In this document: piece after piece, positions 45,817-47,500 of the stretch
Numbering within the stretch: position 1 is the stretch's first letter
Layout of the letters: every line of letters begins with the position of its first letter
NCBI GenBank assembly: GCA_034096865.1
Contig: JAWQFJ010028926.1
Location: 1-47,500 of the forward strand
Source: Theodoxus fluviatilis
Taxonomy: Eukaryota; Mollusca; Gastropoda; Cycloneritida; Neritidae
Length of the DNA: 47,500 bases
Direction: 5' to 3'
The notes under the pieces: generated by a model
What the model was told of the DNA's origin: nothing
The model's input: the letters and a program-made list of their open reading frames with translations, nothing else
The model's database searches: none
Program-made: the position numbers and the translations under genes

Positions 45817-47040
45817 TGTACATTGCAGGTCGGGCCATTATGAGAAGGGCTGAGGCTGTTGTTAAACACCAAATCCACAATTTGAGCTTGGGACCTTCTT
45901 TTCCCCTAGAATACAGTATTTTCTTAATCTTTTCCATCATACAACTATTTGGAAAATGAATCAAACAACAAACTGTGCTTTCGGATGCTATTGCAGGATT
46001 TATGAATGGTTTGCAAATTAAACATTGCTGACAGTGTGAACTTGTTGATGAAGGATACCCACTGACTCGTAACAATAGTTTTCATTGTGTAAAAATGTAG
46101 GTGCCAATACAAAAGTTTACGTGTAACAGTGGGGGGAGGCTCCCCTTTCGTGGAAGCACGTACTCGATCTCATTTTGCATTTCAACCACCAAGTCGAAGA
46201 TGGTCTGTCTGGGCAGCCTGAAGCGCCGGTGTATTTGCCGATCATTGTAGGTATCCATAGGATTCGTTCTATCCCTAAAAATACGATTCCGCCTGATCGC
46301 ACGGCGATTTCTGATCATCCACAATGCGTGAGCAGCCGTGTTTGTTTTGCGTGTAGTTGGCTACTAAAGCCGTGTAGTGGTGATACAGAGCAGCACTAAA
46401 TTTTGGGTTGTTTAGTGGCCAACTTAGGAGGTAACTACGCGTAGTCAGCTTTTATGCAGACCTTACTTCGCAATTTAGTAGCAAACTTCCGATTTAGTTG
46501 CCAACAACCGTTTAGTAAGTTCATATGCAGCCCACTACTGAAGTGTAACATTCAGCTGAAACAGCTCCATGCCCCCTCTCTGCAGGAATCCCTGGCACCT
46601 GGCTTTCGCCAACTTTTAAAAACCTGATAAATAAAATTAATTCAGTTCAATCATCTTCTTTCTCTCTTACCCCCCCCCCCCCCCCCTCCCCCCACCCCCT
46701 GGTCCACTTCAAGTCTAAAACCCTGGCCTACACGAATTCAAAATGACATCAAACTGCAGAGAGCAGGAGAAGACATTCCCAAAATTGACTGGCTCCAGAC
46801 TACAGAGCACCCCAGCAAACATCACATAGTGCTGTGCAGTGTAAGGGAGGGCTCACCTGCTCTTTTCACACCAGTGGTCATTGTCGTAGCGGACCCAGTG
46901 TGGCACTGATGGTGGGGCGCCGAGGCGCCGGTACCTGGGCTTCCAGTGCTTCATGGGATAGATGACCGAGTCCCGTGGCCGCCACACGATGACGGCCACC
47001 ACCAGCAGCACCACCAGGGCTCCGAAGAAGGCAACCAGGC
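6391..47040 (-). CDS. Membrane-anchored giant coiled-coil protein, 25 exons, 5' end outside window
   Basis: Join, in coding order: 46857-47040, 44855-44922, 44043-44393, 40337-40503, 39613-39784, 38950-39125, 37488-37682, 36397-36600, 35725-35931, 34615-34743, 31586-31789, 30803-31009, 29837-30040, 29239-29343, 25476-25616, 23998-24186, 22969-23116, 22525-22688, 21482-21751, 20361-20646, 16718-17047, 16160-16412, 10084-10235, 7294-7433, 6391-6702. Every intron is GT..AG and phases match at all 24 joins, giving 1651 residues after a split first codon. Order: transmembrane helix (about residues 1-20), basic stop-transfer region, coiled coils (about 95-1160), Pro/Ala/Gly-rich linker (about 1174-1205), globular domain (about 1257-1450), short helical region, C-terminal coiled coil and Lys-rich tail. 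The extracellular part presumably lies beyond base 47500. I do not recognise the family. A cilium-associated single-pass coiled-coil protein of the EVC/limbin type is a possible comparison from architecture alone, without motif support. Extra phase-0 exons could have been missed in the large introns. Confidence 0.88.
6703..7293 (-). other. Intron between exons 24 and 25
   Basis: It contains GAAT/GAATG tetranucleotide-like repeats (about 6720-6860) and a 20-base C run at 7115-7134. No other feature seen. Confidence 0.7.
7294..7433 (-). CDS. Exon 24: polar linker exon
   Basis: A 140-nt exon, acceptor TCTGCAG|GC, donor CACACG|GTAGGA. Residues about 1502-1548: [40 protein letters not shown]. It fits phase 1 in and phase 0 out. 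Confidence 0.86.
7553..7750 (+). mobile_element. Possible tRNA-derived SINE
   Basis: GTCTCCGTGGCCAAGTGGTT resembles the 5' part and A box of a tRNA-derived SINE head, and GGCATTCGAAG, about 50 nt on, resembles a decayed B box. A body of unknown origin follows. It lies in the intron between exons 23 and 24. The call rests on these two motifs. Confidence 0.5.
7762..8828. repeat. Hierarchical minisatellite, 63-bp and 19-bp units
   Basis: Five copies of a 63-bp unit (containing the palindrome CTCCCCGGGGAG and ending CCTGCCTGTGTCTGCAGT) are interleaved with and followed by about 40 copies of a 19-bp unit (GTCAGTGCCTGTGTCTGTA). The 19-bp unit matches the tail of the 63-bp unit, with CCTGTGT and CCAGTGT variants mixed along the array. 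Intronic. Confidence 0.95.
9192..9635. mobile_element. Degenerate interspersed repeat bounded by CCTCCGCCAAGG-like ends
   Basis: TTACCTCCGCCAAGGCAG at the left, then GTTTGTTTGTTA and a 'CAAAACAGATTCTGACAAAA' type stretch. At the right, CTGGCAGAGGTATGCACTAT looks like the inverted end. The layout matches a widespread animal repeat with CTCCGCCAAGG...CTTGGCGGAGG ends. I recognise the pattern but cannot name the family. Confidence 0.5.
10084..10235 (-). CDS. Exon 23: polar helical exon
   Basis: A 152-nt exon, acceptor ATTGCAG|G, donor CCTCAG|GTGAGT. Residues about 1451-1501: [20 protein letters not shown], then [16 protein letters not shown]. It is separated from exon 22 by nearly 6 kb of repeats. 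Confidence 0.86.
10401..10545. repeat. Cluster of TGACCT half-sites
   Basis: Several TGACCTTGACCTT direct repeats and one GACCTTCAAGGTC palindrome lie just before the 41-bp minisatellite. TGACCT is the core of nuclear-receptor half-sites, but the cluster may just be repeat-derived. Confidence 0.6.
10541..12897. repeat. 41-bp minisatellite, about 57 copies
   Basis: The unit runs TGTAATCATGTAAGGAGATG then AGGTAGTTATCTGCCTTCCA plus A. Copies are nearly identical; variants (ATTC, TAATAATG) are concentrated in the first dozen copies. One copy near 11210 has a 5-bp deletion. There are no spacers. An 18-base G run follows at 12922-12939. Intronic. Confidence 0.97.
12940..13482. other. Intronic sequence, no gene seen
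   Basis: Unique-looking sequence ending in a short GGA-rich stretch (13446-13482) of the same composition as the tract right of the fold-back element. Confidence 0.6.
13483..14134. mobile_element. Fold-back type DNA element with long inverted arms
   Basis: The left end CAAAGATTATAGGTTACACA is inverted at 14105-14134. The arms extend through GCGGCCAGCACTATGGGA and GCCTATAGTCCGTTTCAACA, which recur inverted at about 13998-14055. Arms are about 130 bp. No transposase is visible, so it is non-autonomous. Both flanks are GGA-rich, so it appears inserted into the purine tract. Confidence 0.85.
14135..15715. repeat. 1.6-kb GGA-rich polypurine tract
   Basis: Almost pure purine on the plus strand, made of GGAGGA, GGGGTGGA and GAGGAAGAGTTGA variants. 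A longer block (GAGGAAGAGTTGAGGAGGAG followed by GGGTAAAGAGGAGAGG) repeats at about 14685, 14835, 14893 and 14948. Long open frames in several frames are products of the biased composition. It lies in the intron between exons 22 and 23. Confidence 0.97.
15716..16159. other. Intronic, no feature seen
   Basis: Unique-looking sequence between the purine tract and exon 22. Confidence 0.5.
16160..16412 (-). CDS. Exon 22: second part of globular domain
   Basis: A 253-nt exon, acceptor TTCAG|GA. Two donors are possible, AGCAG|GTCAGT and GGTCA|GTGAGG; only the first fits the phase of the next exon. Residues about 1367-1450: [20 protein letters not shown] and FARYQRQ, then a polar segment and [20 protein letters not shown]. 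Confidence 0.9.
16718..17047 (-). CDS. Exon 21: globular domain with HxxxH helix
   Basis: A 330-nt exon, acceptor ATACAG|AA, donor AGCAG|GTAGGG. Residues about 1257-1366. It is rich in aromatic residues and not coiled coil: [20 protein letters not shown], then a Leu-rich stretch, then [20 protein letters not shown] followed by [10 protein letters not shown]. The HALAH pattern resembles the zinc helix of HExxH peptidases, but the catalytic Glu position is Ala. Whether this is a degenerate zincin or a coincidence cannot be judged by eye. Its upstream neighbour is the 2.7-kb LTR-like insertion. Confidence 0.93.
17103..19838. mobile_element. LTR-like insertion (long solo LTR or LTR-bounded non-autonomous element)
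   Basis: It starts TGTCGCG and ends CGCGACA, an exact 7-bp inversion with TG..CA ends. CCAAG is found directly on both sides (17098-17102 and 19839-19843), a 5-bp target duplication. Length is 2736 bp. It is richer in CpG and GC than the flanking intron and has several hairpins (near 17520-17562 and 17697-17735). I find no gag-pol and no second LTR copy inside. TG..CA ends with a 5-bp duplication are the LTR retrotransposon signature; a solo LTR this long would be unusual. An open frame of 162 codons at 18559-19047 (+) has no recognisable domain. Confidence 0.68.
20361..20646 (-). CDS. Exon 20: end of coil and Pro/Ala/Gly linker
   Basis: A 286-nt exon, acceptor GTTACAG|CTG, donor TGGAG|GTGGGT. 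Residues about 1162-1256. It starts [12 protein letters not shown], then a low-complexity linker ([20 protein letters not shown]), then a predicted helix around [20 protein letters not shown]. The linker separates the rod from the globular domain. Confidence 0.9.
20667..20897 (+). repeat. Microsatellite-associated dispersed repeat, copy a
   Basis: A (GAT)n run (20668-20710) is followed by GTTTTACAGCCTATCA, GTAGGCTATGTATGACCATT and later GGAGACACGGTGGGTCTA. The same sequence order is found at about 22262, 25885, 31893 and 36640. Confidence 0.7.
21341..21451. repeat. (TCTG)n and (TC)n microsatellite
   Basis: TCTG/TATG tetranucleotides run into a TC run just left of exon 19. Confidence 0.95.
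21482..21751 (-). CDS. Exon 19: repeat module S
   Basis: A 270-nt phase 0-0 exon, acceptor GTGCAG|GAA, donor GACGAG|GTATGG. Residues about 1072-1161. [20 protein letters not shown] then [20 protein letters not shown] repeats the module of exons 6, 8 and 13. The end ([20 protein letters not shown]) continues the helix. Confidence 0.93.
21845..21962 (+). repeat. Dispersed repeat, copy 1 of 2
   Basis: TCATCAGTTGAAACCCCTGG and CAGGGCCTGCTCCATTAGCT correspond to TCATCAGCTGAATATTCCTG and CAGGGCCTGCTCCAGCAGCT at about 35593-35645. Confidence 0.6.
22262..22440 (+). repeat. Microsatellite-associated dispersed repeat, copy b (diverged)
   Basis: It shows GCGGCCTATCAGCCTCTGTA and, further on, CCTGAAGGGGGACAAAGGGT then CTACTCTGACTCCCGACTCA, parallel to copies a and d. 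No microsatellite head is present. Confidence 0.5.
22525..22688 (-). CDS. Exon 18: coiled coil
   Basis: A 164-nt exon, acceptor GCTGCAG|AG, donor GTTCAG|GTGAGA. Residues about 1017-1071: [20 protein letters not shown], then [20 protein letters not shown]. Confidence 0.92.
22921..22950. repeat. (CA)n microsatellite
   Basis: A run of about 13 CA units just inside the intron at the donor side of exon 17. Confidence 0.95.
22969..23116 (-). CDS. Exon 17: Arg/Glu/Gln-rich coiled coil
   Basis: A 148-nt exon, acceptor ATACAG|GAG, donor GGAAG|GTAGGG, ending with one carried base. Residues about 968-1016: [20 protein letters not shown], then [20 protein letters not shown]. Confidence 0.9.
23130..23550 (-). 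mobile_element. LINE 3' fragment with CCHC-type C terminus
   Basis: The minus strand encodes [16 protein letters not shown] followed by [20 protein letters not shown] (one frame break). C-P-F-C then H-F-L-x-x-C is the zinc-knuckle end of many LINE ORF2 proteins. Downstream are GCAATAAAGCACC and a tail of GTCAAGTCTAA units. It is 5'-truncated and dead. Confidence 0.65.
23560..23960. repeat. G-rich GGGTGGGAGT-type sequence
   Basis: About 400 bp of imperfect G-rich repeats with many runs of three or more G on the plus strand. This could form quadruplexes on that strand. No coding content. Confidence 0.7.
23998..24186 (-). CDS. Exon 16: coiled coil
   Basis: A 189-nt phase 0-0 exon, acceptor GTGCAG|AAG, donor TACAAG|GTATGC. 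Residues about 905-967, including [20 protein letters not shown] and [20 protein letters not shown]. Confidence 0.92.
24540..24815. other. Unidentified GC-rich, CpG-containing patch in an intron
   Basis: This segment is richer in GC and CpG than the rest of its intron (GGCGGGAAATCGGAGAGCCG, CGCAACGGGAAAGG). The minus strand is open in two frames (84 and 70 codons). I cannot identify it; it is probably part of a transposon. Confidence 0.4.
24872..25112. repeat. GT-rich microsatellite region
   Basis: Imperfect (GT)n with ATGT and GCAT interruptions over about 240 bp. Confidence 0.95.
25476..25616 (-). CDS. Exon 15: coiled coil
   Basis: A 141-nt phase 0-0 exon, acceptor CCTCAG|GAG, donor CTAGAG|GTCAGA. 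Residues about 858-904, including [20 protein letters not shown] and [16 protein letters not shown]. It is separated from exon 14 by a 3.6-kb intron holding the 42-bp minisatellite and nested transposons. Confidence 0.9.
25885..26060 (+). repeat. Microsatellite-associated dispersed repeat, copy c
   Basis: (GGAT)n at 25887-25935 is followed by GTTTCATGGCCCGTGAGCCT and TTGTAGGCTATGTAAGGCCA, then GTCAAGTAATGATTTCCCTA. Confidence 0.7.
26148..27963. repeat. 42-bp minisatellite, about 43 copies
   Basis: The unit is TCACTGTTGACTCTGTCCCA then TGCTACTGGTGGTGGTGGTC plus CA. Recurrent variants are CATG/CTTG, TTGA/TTAA and GGTC/GGCC. The period divides by three, so two plus-strand frames stay open for more than 620 codons. 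The array is in an intron of the minus-strand gene. It adjoins a LINE fragment whose end reads into the unit. Confidence 0.97.
27965..28405 (-). mobile_element. LINE 3' fragment with C2H2-like end
   Basis: The minus strand encodes [17 protein letters not shown], then in another frame [20 protein letters not shown] and, near its end, [28 protein letters not shown] and a final C-x-x-C zinc-finger-like motif are the C-terminal layout of several animal LINE ORF2 proteins. It is related to the fragment at 1-345. Confidence 0.62.
28568..29050. mobile_element. MITE with long TIRs, split by a nested MITE
   Basis: Ends CCAAAGAACATAGACATAAA... and the exact inversion form a 33-bp perfect terminal repeat. 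Similarity continues inward (GCAGGACGAGATTT on the left, AAATCTCGTCCTGC on the right). TACAA flanks both ends (28563-28567 and 29051-29055), a 5-bp target duplication. Without the nested copy and its duplication the element would be 282 bp. Confidence 0.9.
28642..28836. mobile_element. 195-bp MITE with 15-bp TIRs, copy 2 (nested)
   Basis: Same ends as the copy at 5093-5287, in the same orientation. TGGTTA flanks both sides (28636-28641 and 28837-28842), an independent 6-bp target duplication. It is inserted in the left arm of the MITE at 28568-29050. Confidence 0.95.
29239..29343 (-). CDS. Exon 14: short helical exon
   Basis: A 105-nt phase 0-0 exon, acceptor GTGCAG|GCC, donor GCACAG|GTGAGG. 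Residues about 823-857: [20 protein letters not shown] then [15 protein letters not shown]. Confidence 0.87.
29837..30040 (-). CDS. Exon 13: repeat module M
   Basis: A 204-nt phase 0-0 exon, acceptor CTGCAG|CTG, donor AAGGCG|GTCAGT. Residues about 755-822. [20 protein letters not shown] then [20 protein letters not shown] is the clearest copy of the module, almost in register with exons 6 and 19. Confidence 0.93.
30140..30295. repeat. (GT)n, (GA)n and (GATT)n microsatellites
   Basis: GT/GAGT repeats run into AGAGAG and then GATT units, next to exon 13. Confidence 0.95.
30522..30592. repeat. (GA)n microsatellite
   Basis: About 35 GA units in the intron between exons 12 and 13. Confidence 0.97.
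30803..31009 (-). CDS. Exon 12: Lys/Glu-rich coiled coil
   Basis: A 207-nt phase 0-0 exon, acceptor CTGCAG|GAG, donor AATGCT|GTGAGT. Residues about 686-754. It encodes [20 protein letters not shown] and [18 protein letters not shown], then a short less regular end containing [11 protein letters not shown]. Confidence 0.92.
31586..31789 (-). CDS. Exon 11: second half of split module plus linker
   Basis: A 204-nt phase 0-0 exon, acceptor CTACCAG|GCC, donor CAGCAG|GTATGA. Residues about 618-685. [20 protein letters not shown] supplies the RR half of the module begun in exon 10. A less charged linker ([20 protein letters not shown]) follows, then a helix. Confidence 0.9.
31893..32310 (+). repeat. 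Microsatellite-associated dispersed repeat, copy d
   Basis: A long (GGAT)n run (31894-32117) with GTAGATGG and GGGT interruptions is followed by GTTTTACAGCCTATCAGCCT, ATGCAAGGCCACTTAGCATG and later GGGAGAGGCAGTGGATCTAA. This is the most complete copy of the family. Confidence 0.75.
32374..34215 (-). mobile_element. Non-LTR retrotransposon with reverse transcriptase, (TGAAC)n tail
   Basis: The minus strand encodes RT motifs in order: [43 protein letters not shown], then after a frameshift near 33370 [26 protein letters not shown] (catalytic FADD), [16 protein letters not shown] and [18 protein letters not shown]. There is also an in-frame TAG near 34180. The 3' end at 32374-32396 is a (GTTCA)n pentamer tail on the plus strand. 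The style suits the RTE/CR1-like groups. It is 5'-truncated at about 34215 and inactive. It lies in the intron between exons 10 and 11. Confidence 0.88.
34615..34743 (-). CDS. Exon 10: first half of a split module
   Basis: A 129-nt phase 0-0 exon, acceptor CTGCAG|GCC, donor ATGCAG|GTGGGC. Residues about 575-617. It encodes [20 protein letters not shown] then [11 protein letters not shown]. It matches the first half of the module in exons 6, 8, 13 and 19; the RR half appears at the start of exon 11. Confidence 0.9.
34744..35724. other. Intron between exons 9 and 10
   Basis: It contains a diverged dispersed repeat at 35575-35695 and GTGT/ATGC-rich patches near 35250-35340. No other feature seen. 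Confidence 0.55.
35575..35695 (+). repeat. Dispersed repeat, copy 2 of 2
   Basis: It shares TCATCAG-TGAA, CCTGG-TGC, GGG-TT-CAGGGCCTGCTCCA and AGCT-AGCC with 21845-21962. Confidence 0.6.
35725..35931 (-). CDS. Exon 9: acidic coiled coil
   Basis: A 207-nt phase 0-0 exon, acceptor CTGCAG|CTG, donor AAACAG|GTCAGT. Residues about 506-574. It begins [20 protein letters not shown] and continues as a Glu/Gln-rich helix to [15 protein letters not shown]. It is a diverged member of the repeat series. Confidence 0.88.
36397..36600 (-). CDS. Exon 8: repeat module H
   Basis: A 204-nt phase 0-0 exon (68 codons), acceptor GTGCAG|GAG, donor GCTGAA|GTGAGC. Residues about 438-505. The module reads [20 protein letters not shown] then [20 protein letters not shown], matching exon 6 position by position at the LL, QxxL and ANRR sites. 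Confidence 0.92.
36640..36800 (+). repeat. Microsatellite-associated dispersed repeat, copy e
   Basis: A short (GAAT)n run is followed by GTCTTTGAAGGCTTTTCAAA, GCCATTGATCATGAAAACCA and CTAGAA, then TCTTGACTTCTTTAGTTATT. Confidence 0.65.
36801..37487. other. Remainder of intron between exons 7 and 8
   Basis: No gene or recognised element seen. Confidence 0.5.
37488..37682 (-). CDS. Exon 7: acidic helical segment
   Basis: A 195-nt phase 0-0 exon, acceptor TGGCAG|GCC, donor CAGCTG|GTGGGT. Residues about 373-437. It encodes a proline-containing start ([18 protein letters not shown]) and helices around [20 protein letters not shown] and [17 protein letters not shown]. It is less repetitive than its neighbours. 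Confidence 0.88.
37844..37905. repeat. (GT)n microsatellite
   Basis: About 31 uninterrupted GT units. Confidence 0.98.
38341..38416. repeat. (GGT)n microsatellite
   Basis: GGT units with two GAT interruptions. Confidence 0.97.
38508..38949. repeat. Tandem duplication of exon 6 end, splice donor and (GAT)n
   Basis: A block made of (GAT)n, GACAATGACGAAGATGATAA, GCCAGTGACAGGAAAGCTAC, ACAGAACACAC and then exon-6-like CTCCTGCTTGTGTTTGTCAC occurs three times. The exon-like parts start at 38645, 38813 and 38950; the third is the real exon. The two extra copies keep 37 nt of exon and the same GAG|GTGTGT donor. Confidence 0.92.
38950..39125 (-). CDS. Exon 6: repeat module F of the coiled coil
   Basis: A 176-nt exon, acceptor CTCCCAG|GC, donor CAGGAG|GTGTGT. 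Residues about 314-372. It contains the module [20 protein letters not shown] followed by [20 protein letters not shown], which recurs in several other exons. The last 37 nt of this exon with the donor and start of the intron are copied twice in the intron. Confidence 0.93.
39613..39784 (-). CDS. Exon 5: coiled coil
   Basis: A 172-nt exon, acceptor GCTAGCAG|CC, donor TCTG|GTGAGT. The acceptor could lie 3 nt upstream (TAG|CAG), adding one Gln without a frame change. It encodes [20 protein letters not shown] and [20 protein letters not shown], then [12 protein letters not shown]. Residues about 257-313. Confidence 0.88.
39785..40336. other. Intron between exons 4 and 5
   Basis: No repeat or gene recognised. 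Confidence 0.5.
40337..40503 (-). CDS. Exon 4: helical region and Asn/Gly segment
   Basis: A 167-nt exon, acceptor GATGCAG|GA, donor TTCCAG|GTGGGG. Residues about 201-256. It encodes the helix [20 protein letters not shown] followed by [12 protein letters not shown] and the polar loop [15 protein letters not shown]. The loop has NQT and NIT sequons, but they would lie on the cytosolic side if the topology is right. Ends in phase 0. Confidence 0.9.
41033..44035. repeat. 20-bp satellite array, about 150 units
   Basis: The basic unit is CCAGCACCACACAACTCCTG with many variants (CCAACACTACACAACTCTTG, CTAGTACCACATACGTCTTG, TAGGCACCACAC). Variants form longer composite blocks that recur (for example at about 41400-41480, 41640-41720, 41860-41940 and 43740-43810). 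Three units make 60 bp, so frames stay open for hundreds of codons. Intronic, ending only a few bases from exon 3. Confidence 0.97.
44043..44393 (-). CDS. Exon 3: first coiled coil
   Basis: A 351-nt exon with acceptor CACCCCAG|GC and donor CTTG|GTAAGG. Residues about 84-200. It contains a heptad-like helix ([20 protein letters not shown], then [12 protein letters not shown]), a second helix around [20 protein letters not shown], and a Gly-rich, apparently unstructured end ([15 protein letters not shown]). The 20-bp satellite of the next intron begins right after the donor. Confidence 0.92.
44444..44608. repeat. (GGGA)n and (GA)n microsatellite
   Basis: GGGA tetramers pass into about 40 GA units just upstream of exon 3. 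Confidence 0.97.
44855..44922 (-). CDS. Exon 2: short Gly/Asp/Glu linker
   Basis: This 68-nt exon joins exon 1 with two bases carried over and ends with one base. Acceptor CATTACAG|T and donor GACA|GTAAGTT are canonical. It encodes [20 protein letters not shown], a flexible acidic linker below the membrane. The phase match on both sides is the main support. Confidence 0.82.
45094..45144. repeat. (GT)n and (GA)n microsatellite
   Basis: GT units followed by GA units, just outside the left end of the Harbinger-like element. Confidence 0.95.
45169..46537. mobile_element. PIF/Harbinger- or ISL2EU-like DNA transposon, internally deleted
   Basis: Ends begin TAGTGGGCTGCATATGAACT and are inverted at 46513-46537 (25 bp exact). 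Subterminal GTTGTTGGC motifs also recur inverted. Inside is a transposase N-terminal fragment on the minus strand (46082-46324) and a (GT)n run at 45765-45815. Because the outermost bases are palindromic (TAG...CTA), the target duplication (TA or a 3-bp site) cannot be settled here. Confidence 0.82.
46082..46324 (-). pseudogene. PIF/Harbinger transposase N-terminal fragment
   Basis: The 80-residue frame contains [20 protein letters not shown] then [20 protein letters not shown] and [17 protein letters not shown](I)-RFR-R-I--L and (A/S)LPPLLQV are typical of the start of Harbinger/HARBI1-type transposases. No DDE catalytic part follows, so it is a remnant. Confidence 0.75.
46538..46856. other. 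Intron sequence left of exon 1
   Basis: It contains a C-rich run at about 46671-46697. No other feature. Confidence 0.6.
46857..47040 (-). CDS. Exon 1 in window: transmembrane helix
   Basis: Borders are AG|GC (acceptor) and CAG|GTGAGC (donor). It begins in phase 1. The first 19 complete residues, [19 protein letters not shown], form a membrane span. RPRD follows, then a basic, aromatic stretch ([11 protein letters not shown]), which fits a stop-transfer signal with the cytosol on the C-terminal side. The segment ends in an acidic, Trp-containing stretch ([11 protein letters not shown]). Residues about 1-60 of the visible protein. Confidence 0.9.
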
Positions 47041-47500
47041 CTACAGAGAGACATCGACTAAGCATGTAATAATGGCATTTCATTACTAAAGACTTTTATT
47101 TCATCATTTTTATCATCATTTTATTGTGATGACAAGGTCTGGCAAAACATTCATGGGGAGAAAATTCCAGAAAAGTTTTGTGGGATTGCCTCGGGGGAAA
47201 AACTTCCGGAGATGGGCAACACTAGTGAACTCGTCCTAGACGAGGGGTTTGGAAAAGACAACCAAACTGGCAGGCCACAGCATCTTAATGGCTGCATTTT
47301 AACAAAAAATTTCTCGTATCTTCATATTCTTTAGTCATTCTGTGTGTGAGTCGCTGCAAATTAACAGTGGATTAACCAAGATCCCTTGCCAATCAGATGC
47401 TGAGGCCCTCTAGCTTGTGTGGCCGGCCAGCCTGGCTGTATTTCCTCAGGCGAGACCACTAGTGTGACTCATTTCCAGAAGCTTTTCCACCTCAGGAAAG
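47041..47500. other. Intron upstream of the transmembrane exon
   Basis: It starts with a good acceptor (CTCTCTGTAG|GC). I see no further exon up to the window end. Confidence 0.55.

Overview
The window is animal nuclear DNA. Coding sequence is split into short exons with GT/AG borders, introns are full of microsatellites and long minisatellites, and there are many eukaryotic transposon remnants (non-LTR retrotransposons, a DIRS-type element, a PIF/Harbinger relative, MITEs, a probable LTR). A mollusc or other lophotrochozoan is my best guess from the repeat style; this is inference. There is no bacterial operon structure and no CRISPR array.

One gene dominates. It lies on the minus strand from about 47040 (5' part outside the window) to a stop codon at 6391-6393, with a likely poly(A) signal at 4628-4633. 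I rebuilt 25 exons by eye. All use GT..AG introns and all codon phases join without a break, giving 1651 residues plus a stop. The protein begins in the window with a membrane-spanning segment, continues as about 1,000 residues of charged coiled coil made of recurring modules of about 50 residues, then enters a proline/alanine-rich linker, a globular domain of about 190 residues with a conspicuous His-rich helix, another coiled coil and a lysine-rich tail. I do not recognise the family.

Layout from left to right: 1-345 LINE fragment; 433-1690 truncated LINE with an ATT tail; 2766-3880 DIRS tyrosine-recombinase remnant and its terminal repeats; 4250-4529 LINE 3' end with a pentanucleotide tail; about 4610-6390 3' UTR carrying a MITE; 6391-47040 the gene. 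Its introns hold a 63/19-bp minisatellite (7.8-8.8 kb), a 41-bp minisatellite (10.5-12.9 kb), a fold-back element and a 1.6-kb GGA tract (13.4-15.7 kb), a 2.7-kb LTR-like insertion (17.1-19.8 kb), a 42-bp minisatellite (26.1-28.0 kb), nested MITEs (28.6-29.1 kb), a LINE with RT domain (32.4-34.2 kb), a duplicated exon end with its splice donor (38.5-38.9 kb), a 3-kb 20-bp satellite (41.0-44.0 kb) and a Harbinger-like element (45.2-46.5 kb).

The genome-biology interest lies in the fully phased but unfamiliar membrane-anchored coiled-coil gene, its internal repeats, and several transposons whose target-site duplications can be read directly. All exon borders were called by eye and need RNA evidence.
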